A DNA stretch of 64,000 nt from contig JACTVC010000009.1 in NCBI GenBank assembly GCA_018417955.1, forward strand, positions 434,001 to 498,000, read 5' to 3'. The stretch is from Laccaria trichodermophora. Its lineage: Eukaryota > Basidiomycota > Agaricomycetes > Agaricales > Hydnangiaceae. The position numbers were made by a program, and so were the translations under genes. Under the pieces are notes generated by a model. The model worked only from the letters and a program-made list of their open reading frames with translations, did not search any database and had not been told where the DNA came from. Numbering within the stretch: position 1 is the first letter of the stretch; every line of letters starts with the position of its first letter. This document shows, piece after piece, positions 10,761 to 22,460 of this stretch.

Positions 10761-12059
10761 CATCCACATATGTTTTTTCCATATCAAAATCCTTCTGCAA
10801 AAGCTGCATTTCACCATAATACTCCAATTGTGATAATTCTCATTTCTCTATTTCAAATTTTGTGTTACAGCTACTCAGAGCTACCAGGCAATGTTCAAAT
10901 ATATTTCCGATTTTTTTAGAATTTTTCCGCCTTAATCAGAGGTGTGGAAGATGATGGATGGGCAAGTCATGTTCCGGATGACGACTTTTGTTCTTCAGCT
11001 CCAGAGTAACAAACAACCATCAATATGCCAAAGACGTCGCCACATAGATGCAAACAGCTAGCTGCCCAGAGCCTGAAAAGGCACGGTATCCATCCTTTAC
11101 TTTTACATAGAATGAAACATAAACATATTAGTACTCTACAAGTAGAACATAATCCAACTTTCATTTTCTACGTTCATGGCGCCATCGCAAGTGGATGGAT
11201 GTGGCATAGTGAAGTTGGATGACACCTTTGAAGCTGTAGACAAACAGGTGTAAATTTCTCAAATATATTGAAAACAACGGAAATTGAGGAAGGGAACACT
11301 ATACTGAGAATGGCAATATATCTCAGCATGTTCAATTTACAACTTTGGACTTGTCACATTATCAGAAGTTGGCTAAATGTTGTAGAGAAAGGGATATCTC
11401 TGTGTTCAAAGATCAAAAACATATCATTCCACCAACTTTTAAACTAATACATGCCAGCTATAGCCTATCAGCATCCAGAGCATAAAGTAGAAGAACATTA
11501 GAACAGGGAGTATTAAATTTTGAGTGAAAGAACATACCTGAAAGTCTTATTCCAACCTTTTCAATTTTTAGGAGGGTTACAAAACATAGAATTGTGATGG
11601 GAAATCTTGCTCTGCTTGCCCAATTTTGAGGGAATCAGATTTACCTTATCCTAGCTAAAGGTGGATGTTCATATAAAATTTGTGAGTACTCTATTCACTT
11701 TGATAATGAAGGATTGGTTGTGAAAGTCATTGAATAGAGTAGATTTCTTGTGACTTTAACTATATTGTGTCCCCTGCAACTATCCTATGGCCATGAAATT
11801 TACATAGAAGTAATCAGGATGAAAAACTAAATGAACTCACAAATTTTCATGGAAATGAGAGGATTGTGGAGATACAGGCAATGGGATAAGTGTAGCTGGG
11901 TCACAGTAATGCAACTGAAAGTGCCGGAAACTTCAGCTGTAGATTGGAATTCTTCTGACTTTTACTCCCTGCCCAATAAACACATAGTGCTACCTATCTC
12001 AAATGTTATTCTTACTCCTCAGAACCGTTAAACACATTTTTCCTTATTTTATTTCCCCC

Positions 12060-13260
12060 AATAACGAGTGTAGGAGCGACTTTGGAGCAACCGCGCAACA
12101 CTCAGTCAGCACTCGGCATTTTCCGAGCGCTGTTGATGGGTTGCCGCGTCTATGCCATCGCTCCATCCTGCAACCAATGTCCTGGCTTCCGTTCGACGTT
12201 GTTTCGCTCATCACGTTCGAGCTACATACGCTTCGCGTTGCAGAAGCTGAGCCCAGGTAAGCTCGCCTCCCCACTCCTTGCTCTGACAAATGACAACAAC
12301 AGATGTCGTTGACGACAATGGACCATGAGGGACGAGAGACGGGCATGCGACCACGACAGCCCTCTCCTCCACACTCCTTTCTCTGACAGACGACGATGAC
12401 AGTCGTCGTCCTACCTTGACGACAACGGATCACCACCATGAGAGATGAGGGACGAGCATGCGACCACGACAACGGACCACCACAGCCACACAACCGACAA
12501 CGACGTACAACTACGAGGGATGAAGACGAGGGACACGGACAACACCATACCTAACCACGACCATGATGCATGGTAACGAAACTACGACCAGACGACGACA
12601 ACGGACGACTACGGCCACCACCATGGCCACCACCATGGACAACGACGTACAACTACAAGGGACGAGGGACGAGCATGCGACCACGACAATGGACAACCAC
12701 GGCCACGACAACGGACGACCACAGCCATGACAACGGACGACCATGGCCACGACAATGGATAACTACAGCCACAACAACGGACGACCACGGCCACGACGAT
12801 GAACAACAACGTACCACCCTGAGGGACGAGGGAGACAGTGACGTGGCAAGCAAACGACGAACAACGTTGTTCGTCATTTATCGAACTGGCGACGACTTGC
12901 AGTGCGATGTAGGATTGGACTCCATGAACGAGGTGGAAGCGCACGGCAGCAAGCGGGGATGATGGATGTGAGGGATAGCCTCAACGTACGCTTCGCGTTC
13001 CTGAGCCCAGGTAAGTATACGCCCCTCTCCTCCCCATTCCTTGCTCTGACAAGCATTGATCACTGTTGTCTCTGATTGACGACAAGGAACCGCGAGAGAC
13101 GAGGGTCGACCATGCGGATGAGCACCCACCACGATGCGAGGGCCACCGCCATGGACGACAAGGCACATAGACCACGACGATGGTGAACCACCAAGATGCG
13201 AAGACAACCGCCACAGAGGACCACCACGACGAACACGATGGGGACCACCCCCGATACGAT
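12060..13260. repeat. Low-complexity GC-rich stretch with short tandem units
   Basis: Between about 12540 and 12830 units of roughly 27 bp (ACGACAACGGACGACCA and variants) are repeated. The segment around 12225-12300 (TACGCTTCGCGTT, GAGCCCAGGTAAG, CTCTGACAA) is repeated at about 12985-13060. Shared words with 6.09-6.19 kb link it to the hAT-like element. Frames here are compositional, not genes. Confidence 0.6.
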
Positions 13261-13499
13261 GTATATTTTACCTAGATTTTCTCAATGTACATTAGTCAAT
13301 GTTTAATAATACCTTTTTTACCATCTTTTCCCCTGTCCATCATGTGGTAGAGTAACTACACTTTTTTTTCTCAGTTTGTTTACATCTATGTACTAATGCC
13401 GTCTAAGGCCTGAAGTCATTCAAAAGGGTTGACCGCACTCAACTATTTCGGTCGGATTTGACAGACAAAAACTATCTGAACTAGTCTGAACAATATTAA

Positions 13500-13890
13500 G
13501 TATATATGTGAAGAAGTTTTAGAGGTTGTTTTCAGGAGGAACAAAGCTGTAGGGCACACTTCTAGAATTGTTTACATTTGTTGTGCAGGAGCATCAATCC
13601 CCAAAGGTCATCCGAAGTGGGTGGACCCAATCCATCTATTTCCAACATATGGACACATGAGGAACCAATTCTATTGAATGTAAATAAAATACAGGATCTA
13701 TTTGGAATGATTTGCAAGGCTTTTTTGTGGGAGAAACATACACAGAAGCAAAAACATTGTTGTTGTGCCCAAAAGAGAAGCTTGTTTGCAGATATTGACA
13801 TATTGGCTGAAAAACAAATACAGAACATCAATGGGTAATTAGGAATACCCCTAAAAATATACTGTGGAGGCTCCCTGGACCAGTGTGCAG
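13500..13890 (+). pseudogene. Decayed coding remnant of a repeat family (copy 1)
   Basis: The plus frame reads YICEEVLEVVF, CCAGASIPKGHPKWVDPIH and TYGHMRNQFY before a stop. A matching remnant lies in the other direction at 23055-23526, and the non-coding sequence past the stop is conserved too. I do not recognise the family; the copies are probably leftovers of one transposon. Confidence 0.5.
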
Positions 13891-13980
13891 GTAGAATGGC
13901 ATCTGGCAGCCTGGCAAGATGCAGCTCCTACGAAAAAAAGGTAAGTGCAATTATGCAGTTAGGTTGGCATAATCCTACAG

Positions 13981-15858
13981 CCATGGGTGGCATTGAAAAA
14001 ATGGTGTGTCGACTTACTGGGTTCCCCATTCTTCATATACACAGACCACAAAATGCTTGAGAATTTTAATACACAAAAGGATTTATCCCGGCGACAAGCC
14101 AGGTGGATGGAACTCATGTCACAGTACGACACCAAAATTGTTTACATCAAAGGCGAAGAAAACTCCATGGCAGACGCACTCTCACGTCTACCCTGTGGAG
14201 ATGCTCATGACGAGGCTGAACGACATGCACAGCACCCGTATAGTTACTGTGAAGACGATAACAACCACATTGCTGTTGTCTGGTCAAATGACGATAACTC
14301 TGCCTTAACGGCTGCAACTTCTCTCTCCAGTGGACCCGACATCTGCTCAATTTCCGCTACACTGTCAATCACGGCGGACAAACAACTACTGCAGCAAATC
14401 AAAGAGGGTTATATTGCTGACCCATGGTGCAAGAAACTCCCATCTGCGACGCCGAGCTGGCCTGAACTGCAGCAAATAAAAGGGTTGTGGTACGCTGGGG
14501 AAAGACTGATCATTCCACGCACAGGTTCCCTTCGCGAAACGCTGTTCCAATTAGCGCATGATACACTCGGACACTTCGGTTTCGACAAAACCTATGGCTC
14601 ACTACGCTCAGCATACTATTGGCCCAACATGCGTCAGGACCTCGAAAAGGGATACGTGGCATCATGCCCCGAATGTCAACATAATAAATCTTCTACATCG
14701 AAACCTATCGGACCACTTCACCCACTCCCAATACCGGACCAACACAGGGACTCAGTGGCAATCGATTTTATTGGCCCACTCATTGAGGATGACGGTAATA
14801 ATTGCATTATAACATTCACTGATCGTCTCGGGAGTGATATCCAGTTAGCGGCCACAAGGACAGATATCGACGCAGAGAAACTGGCATACATTTTCTTCGA
14901 CAAATGGTACTGCGAAAACAGACTACCTACCTACATCATTTCGGACCGTGACAAACTGTTCATATCAAAGTTCTGGAAAGCGCTCCACAAGCTTACAGGC
15001 GTCAAACTGAAATTATCAATGGCATATCATCCGCAGACGGACGGCGCAAGCAAAAGAACAAACAAAACGATCAACCAATGTCTGCGCTACCACGTCGAAC
15101 GAAACCAGATGGGCTGGTCGCGCGTACTCCCGCGCATCCGATTTCACATAATGAATACTGTCAATACCTCAACAGGTTTTACGCCGTTCCAATTACGAAT
15201 GGGACGGAGCCCACGCTTAATTCCCCCCCTTGTTCCTCTCTCAAAAAGTGCCTTGCAAGAAGATATATCCACTCACGACGTGATTAGACGACTGCATAAT
15301 GATGTGTTAGAGGCGCAGGATAATCTTCTGCACGCTAAGATTTCCCAATCAGTCAAAGCGAATAAACATTGTTCGCTGATTTTTCCTTTCACTGTAGGTT
15401 CACGCGTTAGGCTCACAACACTGCATTGCTGGAATGAATACAAGGCAAAAGGTGAAAAACGCGTAGCTAAATTTATGCCTCGTTTCGATGGCCCATACAC
15501 CGTGGTTGACACAGACGAGAAACATTCAACAGTAACTATCGAACTCCCGAACGCACCCAACATTTTCCCTACATTCCATACATCCGAAATCCTCCCATTC
15601 ATCGAAAATGACGCCTCGCTTTTCCCATCCCGTAAATTCGAAGAACCTCTTCCGATCCTTACCCCTGAAGGCAATGAAGAATATTTTATCGAACAAATTT
15701 TGGACGAGCGGCGCAGAGGACGCGGTCGACAAAATCTGGTCCGGTGGCGTGGCTACGGACAAGAACACGATCGATGGTTACCTGGCTCAGAACTTCAAGA
15801 TTGCGTGGCACTCGATACGTGGCTGGCTTCTAGGGGCGAAACGGTTGAATTTACGTAG
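13981..15858 (+). pseudogene. Gypsy pol: RNase H end, integrase, chromodomain
   Basis: One open frame of 623 codons. In order: RNase H (FFIYTDHKMLENF, residues 15-27; KGEENSMADALSRLPC, 55-70), integrase HHCC zinc site (H191, H196, C227, C230), integrase core with D260 and D320/D322, and a C-terminal chromodomain (residues about 566-605: EQILDERRRG, LVRWRGYGQEHDRWLP). The segment HPQTDGASKRTNKT has Lys at residue 356 (codon AAA, 15052-15054) where this family has the catalytic Glu, so the integrase is very likely inactive. Reverse transcriptase and protease are missing upstream. Chromodomains steer integration to heterochromatin in this clade. Confidence 0.88.
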
Positions 15859-15994
15859 CCTTTCGTTTTCTCTTATTGCCAGCCGGTAGCTTTTTCCCAC
15901 TGGGTTTTGACGCACCTGTGCTTGGATTTTACTTACCTTCACTAACAGCATCTCTTTTTCTTTTAATCTTTGCTTTTTTCAGAGCGGGGGAGGG

Positions 15995-16222
15995 TGTAAT
16001 CCTTGATTACGCATATTTGGCATCATCTTCCCACAGATACATCACGTACACTCCCCGCGTCGCTTCACACTGACTCTCTTACCACCACCATCTCTCTACA
16101 TTGTATTCTCTGTTCATAGATCTCCAGAATCATACACGCGGTATATTTCTGTCTGTGTGTTGAGTCATCTCTATCTTCTTCCCTAGTGTTATCTATCCCC
16201 TCTTTAGGGGGATAGATTTCCA
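15995..16222 (+). repeat. Gypsy 3' LTR
   Basis: 228 bp, nearly identical to the 5' LTR, preceded by a purine-rich tract. It abuts a LINE coding region whose frame stops 11 bases further on. Confidence 0.88.
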
Positions 16223-16232
16223 TCACAGCCTG

Positions 16233-19200
16233 TTAGCCGAGAGATCCCTGACCCAAATGGGTGTGTAGCCTAGCCGACCTATTTCGGGGGTCTTCTTGTC
16301 TGAACCAGACTCCCCCCCCTGCCTGTGCGTTTTCATTTCCATTGTTTATACAGTGCCCAGCGATGTATATTTGGATTATTTCAGTTCCTTCACCCTCGGC
16401 CTGCTCTCTTATCGCGGGCGTAACAGGAACTGTTTTATGGTTTTTGATGAATAGCCTGAGGCCTTTGGTCAACGACTTTGTCGTTATGTCGGTATTGAAC
16501 AGTTCAGGACTTTCTTCGCCTGGCTCTCCTCCCTGGGGGGCATCCATTGGGTCAGGGTGATGAGGGTCTGGGGGGTGAATGCCTGGTTTCCACATGGGTG
16601 GGAGCATGCCTAATACTTTCCTTGCAGCTACTCTGCACTTCTTAGGGTGCTCACACCCTTGTAGTCTACTCTCCCTGCATGCCCCACAGGCGCAGTTTCT
16701 TCTGCCACTATGGTTTGGTGGCTCCTTGTTGATGAATTCCTCCATCTGGCCTACTGTTATTATGCCATGATTCTCTCTGTGGCATTTAGCCCACTTGTCA
16801 TTATTGGGAAACCTTCTTCCTTTTTCTATTCCGAAGTGGTGCCATATTGGCATGACTCTCTTGGTTTCCTCGCTCAGGTGGGCTGGCCTGAAGCATAACC
16901 CGTATTTGGTTGCTGTTTTGATCATTTTCATCAGCATTTGTGGCAGCTTTCCTCCACTCCTTGTAGACACCCCCCACCTTTGTAGGAACATGTTGGTCTT
17001 GGATGCTTCGTCAGTCATGTGGTGTTCCTTTGGGATGTTTTTCGCTATGATCTCATCTGCTACAGCTGCCCACTTCGGCCTCTCTCCATCCATCTGTAAG
17101 TATGATTTAGCTTTCATTAGCTCGATGGCCTCGTTTCTGGACACAACATCCAGCACTTTTTTCCCTCCTTCCTTGTGTGTCAACCAGTAGGTTTCTTGTC
17201 CTATCATTGGTTGTGGGCCTTCCCCCATGAAGCTTTGTATTTTCTTTGTCATCCAGTCCTCAACTTCTGGCGGCATTCCCTGTACCCTGGTTAGATACTG
17301 TGTGTGTCCTCCTATTTCCATGCTGACAATAAGGTGTCTTCCGTCTTGTGTGGGGTGGGTCCTATTCCACCTGTTTAGACTGGCCTCTATTTTTTCTTTT
17401 ATTGGCACCCACACATTTATCTGGTCTACTCCATTTCCTACAAATGCCCCCAGCACTCTTACGGGTTCTTTTTCTTTTGTGATGTGTATGTTTGCGGGGA
17501 TCTCTTCATGTCCCCTCCCCAGTTTTCTGGTATTTATAAGCTGTTCTCTATATTGGGGGGAGCCAACAGGGATGATTTCAGTTTTCTGGACATTGAATTT
17601 GGCCCCTGAGGCCTTGCACCATTTCTCTAGTATCTTCTCAAGGTCGGTAAAGCTGTCTTCTTCTGACAGATAAATAGTAGTATCATCTGCAAACAGTGAG
17701 GCTATTATGTGTTCTACATGGCCTCTTACTTGGACTCCCTTCAGCTGGGAGCCTCTTAGCATGGTGGCCAAGGACTCTATAGCAATGTTAAAGAGGAGAC
17801 AGGATAGTGGGTCCCCTTGCCTAACGCCTCTTATTATTTTGAGGGGGAGGCTTGTTTCCCCATTTATCATTACAACAGTGTGTGCATCTTGGTATAGGGC
17901 TTTAACTGTGTTTATGAACTGTACTGGCAGTCCGAATTTTTCTAGGGATCTCCATAGGAATTCATGTGATATTTTGTCATATGCTTTCTCCTGGTCTAGG
18001 CATATTATGGCTCCATTTATTTCTTCAGTTTCGCACAAGTTCATTAGCATCTTCACTAGGTCAGTCTGGTTTTCTATCCTTCATCCTTTCATAAAGCCAG
18101 CTTGGTCTAAATGTATTATGCTAGGCACTGCTTCTGTGAGTTTTGTTGTCAGGCTGTGTGTCATAATTTTGTAGTCTGTATTGAGCACCGTGATGGGGCG
18201 ATAGTTGCTGATTTCAGACTTGTCATTTTTCTTGTATATAGGGCACATCCAGCCATCAGAGAAGCCTGCATTCACTGCTATTCCTTCCATTTCAATGTCA
18301 TTGAAAATCTTTGTCAGTGTTCCAACTGCATTGAAGGTTGGCGATTCGTTTTTTCTTGTTGCCTCGTGCATTTCTGCTAGCTTGTTCCAGAATTCACGTG
18401 GTAGGCCATCCATGCCTGGGGACTTCCCGTTTGGTAGCCTCTGGATCGCTTTCTTAACATCACTTGGCTTGATCTTTTTGGCAAGCTTAGCTTTCTCTTT
18501 TTGAGGTATTGTAACCTTTATTTCCTGGAGTACTTCATCCATAGCTGTGTTTCCGTTTTGCGCATCTGGCAGCCCAATTTTTTGCAGGTCTTCATGATAT
18601 TTCCTTGCAATTTCTGCCATCTTATCTGACCTTCTTTCATATTCAGGAGGGTCAGAGCCTGGGTACCGTAGCTTACTTAGCATATCTTGGGTTTTGCACT
18701 CTTTGCCCATGGCCATCCAGGTTTTCCCGATAGTTTCTGCTTCTAGGAGGCATTTTGTGGCCACATTATCCCTTTTCCTGTTGTGTTTTAGTTTCTCCAG
18801 AGCTCTTATTTCTGCCTTAAGAATGCCTGCAGTTGTTATTTTAGAATCTGGCTCCATCAAGGTATCATTTAGTGTGTTTTCTAACATGGCTTCCTTCTTT
18901 TTGATCTCTCTTTGTAGTTTGGGTACGTATTGCCTGGTAAAGTTTCTCATGTATTCTGCTAGTGACTTTTTGAACTTGCTGAATAATGTTTGTGGGTTTT
19001 TGTTCAGTGAGCGTCTATGTTTACTTTGCTCGATGTCGTCTTCTAACTTCTTTCCCATGTTTGATATTTCTTCCATTACTTCTTTGTTGTCTAGCAGGAA
19101 GCTGGGGAAGGCCCATCTTCCTTTCCCTATGTAGGGTGCACCAGGATTGGAGAACTGGACCGAGACCAGACTATGGTCCGTATCTAGTCCCGCTTCCTGG

Positions 19201-20078
19201 ATCAGCCAGCTTTCACTACAGCTCCACACTGTGTCGGTTGTGTAGATCCGGTCAATCCGGGATTGTGACCCAGTGGCTTTCTGGAGATATGTGTGTGCTA
19301 TCTTCTCGGGGTGTTGTTGTTGCCAACTGTCTGAGAGTTCCAGCATTGACTTTAGACTATCCAGTTTCTCTGTGCATTGGTTAGGGTCTTTCCTTGTGGG
19401 CATTCAGTCTAGGTCGCTTTTGACCATGTTGAAGTCTCCTAGCATAATGTCAGGTCTTGGGAGCCTATTCTCTTCCCAGTGTCTGTTCAGCTTTTCCCAG
19501 AAGGCTGCATTTTCGTCGTATGCATTGGGTGCATACACTGCAAGGATGTTTATTTTGGAGTTATTATGCCAGGGAAGCTCTAGTAGGAGCGCCCTTCCTG
19601 CACTGACAACATGTGTTTTTATCTCTTTCCATAGCGTAAAGTTTTTGTTTATTGCGAAGGCAATGCCTGCACGTGTGCTTGGCTGATCTATGTCTTGGGA
19701 GTTCACTATAAGGAGCCTTTTTTCGAATTGCTGGTTTAACTTTTCTTCTAGTTCTGGGGTGAGATGTGTTTCTTGTATGGCCAGGACACCTATCTGATTG
19801 TCTCTCATAATCTGGTTGATGTGCTGCCATTTGTCCTTTGTTCCTTCTGATCCTCCCCCCCTCATGTTCAGGGTTGCTATCTTAATGCTAGCTTTTACTT
19901 TTTTCTTTCTGGGGGGCCTGGGAGTGTTGTTGATAAATCGTGAGCTTCCCATATGTGGCCTCTGTCTGATATTTTCATTTGGCCTGGCTCTTGCAGCTGG
20001 TGTTGTTCTGCTGCTTGTTTGTCTGTCTTGCAACACATTGTTTCCTGTGTCAGCTCTTGCTATGCCGTTTCTTGTCAC
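16233..20078 (-). pseudogene. LINE ORF2: endonuclease, reverse transcriptase, RNase H start
   Basis: Three pieces in one frame. 20078-19404 is the APE-type endonuclease (IATLNMRGGG, AIQETHL, GDFNMVKSDLD); 19403-18081 holds its end (SRIDRIY, LDTDHSLVSVQ) and the start of the reverse transcriptase (LPNGKSPGMDGLPREFW, NYRPITVLNTDYK); 18056-16233 has the palm (CLDQEKAYDKISH, RGVRQGDPLSCLLF, ASLFADDTTIYL with the catalytic Asp pair) and a zinc-knuckle-like CACGACRESRLQGCEH. The pieces are parted by single TGA codons at 19404-19406 and 18081-18083, each at a place where CGA (Arg) would keep the family pattern. Such proteins nick DNA and copy element RNA in place. This copy is dead. Confidence 0.88.
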
Positions 20079-20720
20079 GTAACCTGTATGGTTTCCCTGA
20101 TTATGGGGGGATGTGTCAGCCAGGTTGTACCCTGATTGACGGTTGTGCCCATCACCTAACTCTCTGGTTCCTTCATTGGGGAAAGGAACAACAGGCGGAT
20201 AACTATCCCCTCAAGCTCCAGAGAGGCCAGTAGCCAAACCATTTACCGTAGTCCTAGTAGAAGCAGATGAATTTGTGAAGGGGGTGGTTGTCATACGCTT
20301 GCCCAGCTTACAACTATCACTGGGGCAGGTGACCTTACCCAGGTTACCAGGGGGGACTATGCCACAGATACTCACACCCAAATGTTATCAGGCCATAAAG
20401 GTCCTTTCTCCATAGCTTAAGCTTCTCAGCACAGCTTGTCCAACCTAAACAGGCTTCTGTTTGCATACCCTGGGGGCATAGCCCTCCCCGAAAGCTTTCC
20501 TGTAACCAAATCGGCCAGTATATTTGGGCAATCAGAGCATTGGAGCACTGCATTCTGGGCTTCTTAGCACTCCTCGTGTCCCTTCGTTGAAGTGGCCCCC
20601 AGTCCCGTAACCAGGTGGCTGGACACTAGCAATAGCATCACCAAATTCTATATGGTATTGGTAGCAGGGGGTTACAAGTTATAGCGTCGAGGGGGTTATA
20701 AGTGGTATGTCTATGTATGT

Positions 20721-22460
20721 CTAAGGGCCTTGGGCGTATCCTCTAGCCCCCCCCAGCCTTCCTCTATTACCTCGGGGGTTACCCCGTCCGCGGCCTCGAA
20801 TTGGCATACCCAGGGTATGGAAGCGACGTCCATTCTGGCCTACGTTTTGGGCAGGGGAGGTTTCATTAGCAGCAGGGAGAGATCCAATGGAGAAACCAGG
20901 GCTGTTAGCAAGGGGGTTCATTGGCCCGGGCCCAGCTCCTGTACCAGTTGGCATAGTTGCCTGATTTCTTACGGGGTCAGTGGGGCCCATCCAGCCTGGG
21001 ATCTTGGGGAAGGGGCATAGGCCAGTAGGGTGGTCAAATGACTTGCACTTGATGCAGGCTGTGAAGAAGAGGGGCTTACCAGCACCGTCTAGTGCAGTTG
21101 GGTAGTCAAGTGAGGCCACGAGCCTTATCCAGCTGGCATGCGCAGCTATATCTTGTGTGGGGGGCGTTACATAGACGTTCCAGGTGGTCCTCGCCTCCCC
21201 GCCACTTACCCCCATCTCCATTGGGTGCACACGTGCAGTAGCAGCGATGACTGATAAGACCTCATGTGCATCTGTGTAGGGCCGTTGTTCTAGTCCGTCG
21301 TTGTGCTCAGCGAGAAAGTGGGGGAGGGCTGTTGAGCAGATTATTTGTCTTTGCACGAGTTCCAGGACTTTGTCCCCTTCATCCTTGTTGTAGGTTAAAC
21401 CCTGCAGCGTGCAGACATAGTCTGAGATTATGGGCTCGAAGGGGATCGTGAAGAAGGTGACTGTGGTTTTGGCATAACATGCGTGGTGGAGGACAGCATC
21501 GGTCTGCTGTTGGTTGAGTCCGAGGACTATGTAGCATAGAGGTGTTCGGGCGCCAGGTTCCTTCTTTTGGATAGGCGTACCCACTTTAACGTTGGAACCG
21601 GGGAGGATGCTGGTGATCGCAGCACAGATCTTACTAGTGGGGGCTGAGGGGTCGTCGAGCTTCCCTTGGTTGAAAAGGTATATGAGGAATTTCAGGCCAC
21701 GCTCGTCTTTCCATAGCTGTACTTGGCCGTCCGACATTCCGTCGAAGACATTGACTTTGTTCCAGCCATGTATAGCAGGGAACCCCCCTGCAGGAGCAGG
21801 GGTGAACCTGTTGAGGTTCAGAGTTGCGGTGTTGGTGGGTGGGGCTACTGGGGCCTGGTTCGGCTGTGCTGGTGCAAGCAGAGTTGGCGCTGTTGGGGGG
21901 GCAGTGACTGAGGCTGTGGGTACAACAGGCAGCGTTGGAGTGTCGATGTCGATTGCGTGGGGTGCGTCCATCGTGGCTGGCTGGGCAGCCGGTACTACTA
22001 AGGGGGCAGTGGGTGCCATGGCGGGGGATGTCGCTGAGGCAGTCTGTAGCATTGTGGGGGCAGTGGGGTCTACAGCGACGTTTGCTAGGGTTTCCATGTC
22101 TTTGTCGGTAGTGTCGTCCATTAGCTCATCCAGATCTAGCGCTCTCGGAGTTTTGTCTTCGTCCGCGCCCACAGAGCTCATGGTACGGGGCCTTTTGGTA
22201 CCCTTTGGTGGGGTCTCTTCCAACAATACCCTGACTTCGGTCCTATTGAAGTGGAGTCCTACGAGTGATGAGTGAGGTTGCGCTGGATAGCCTCCTAGCG
22301 CAATGTTTGACGGGGTCGCCAGGGCAGGGGGGGTCGCCTCAGCTTGATTTGCACATGGTGCGTGCATCGAAGACGCTACTCCAGTCTCTGTCTCCAGTTC
22401 ATGGTGTACAGCTTGCGGTGGTACAGAGGTGGGCGTGTTCTTGGCCATGGCAGGAGCCAT
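20721..22460 (-). CDS. LINE ORF1 (gag-like RNA-binding protein)
   Basis: 579 residues without a break. The N-terminal half is rich in Ala, Pro, Thr and looks disordered. A folded middle (FPAIHGWNKVNVFDGMSDGQ, about residues 229-248) is followed by a C-terminal CCHC zinc knuckle (C-I-K-C, H, C in CIKCKSFDHPTGLC) and an Arg/Gly-rich tail (RGRGRGNPRGNRGRL). ORF1 proteins of such LINEs bind element RNA. Unlike ORF2 it carries no stop codon. The start ATG at 22460 reads MAPAMAKNTP. The family is clear by position and zinc knuckle; detailed function is inferred. Confidence 0.75.
   Translation of the reverse strand: MAPAMAKNTPTSVPPQAVHHELETETGVASSMHAPCANQAEATPPALATPSNIALGGYPAQPHSSLVGLHFNRTEVRVLLEETPPKGTKRPRTMSSVGADEDKTPRALDLDELMDDTTDKDMETLANVAVDPTAPTMLQTASATSPAMAPTAPLVVPAAQPATMDAPHAIDIDTPTLPVVPTASVTAPPTAPTLLAPAQPNQAPVAPPTNTATLNLNRFTPAPAGGFPAIHGWNKVNVFDGMSDGQVQLWKDERGLKFLIYLFNQGKLDDPSAPTSKICAAITSILPGSNVKVGTPIQKKEPGARTPLCYIVLGLNQQQTDAVLHHACYAKTTVTFFTIPFEPIISDYVCTLQGLTYNKDEGDKVLELVQRQIICSTALPHFLAEHNDGLEQRPYTDAHEVLSVIAATARVHPMEMGVSGGEARTTWNVYVTPPTQDIAAHASWIRLVASLDYPTALDGAGKPLFFTACIKCKSFDHPTGLCPFPKIPGWMGPTDPVRNQATMPTGTGAGPGPMNPLANSPGFSIGSLPAANETSPAQNVGQNGRRFHTLGMPIRGRGRGNPRGNRGRLGGARGYAQGP

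Larger units (their letters stand above)
10109..13980. mobile_element. 3.9-kb DNA element with CTGTAG inverted ends
   Basis: The left end begins CTGTAGCTTATGACCAACCT; the right end, read inward, begins CTGTAGGATTATGCCAACCT. Similarity goes on for about 40 bases at roughly 80 percent. It lies between truncated gag and pol, so its arrival went with loss of Gypsy sequence, and no target duplication is visible. The inside is AT-rich and non-coding over most of its length: about 155-bp direct repeats (10340-10760), a GC-rich low-complexity stretch (12.06-13.25 kb) and a decayed coding remnant (13.5-13.68 kb). No transposase was found, so it is either non-autonomous or a composite. Confidence 0.65.
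8949..16222 (+). mobile_element. Chromodomain Gypsy LTR retrotransposon, internally replaced
   Basis: Two 228-bp LTRs, at 8949-9176 and 15995-16222, begin TGTAATCC and end ATTTCCA and differ at one base that I can see (GTCTGCG versus GTCTGTG), so the insertion is recent. Inside are a gag start (from 9642) and the RNase H, integrase and chromodomain end of pol (to 15858) in the usual order. The end of gag, protease and reverse transcriptase are absent; a 3.9-kb DNA element (10109-13980) sits in their place. A purine tract (GAGCGGGGGAGGG) precedes the 3' LTR. The flanks TCATG and TCACA do not form a clean 5-bp duplication. Confidence 0.85.
16223..22460 (-). mobile_element. LINE copy B with ORF1 and ORF2, 3' end lost
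   Basis: Read leftward: ORF1 (22460-20721), a 640-base spacer, then ORF2 (20078 down to 16233). ORF2 has an APE endonuclease, reverse transcriptase and the start of RNase H, the order of the Tad/I-type LINEs of fungi. The 3' end, with the rest of RNase H and the poly-A, is missing at the junction with the Gypsy 3' LTR. 5' UTR sequence probably extends beyond 22460. Confidence 0.85.

Noticed and set aside
12570..12962. Frame of 130 codons
   Set aside because: It reads through short tandem units; all frames stay open there because of composition.
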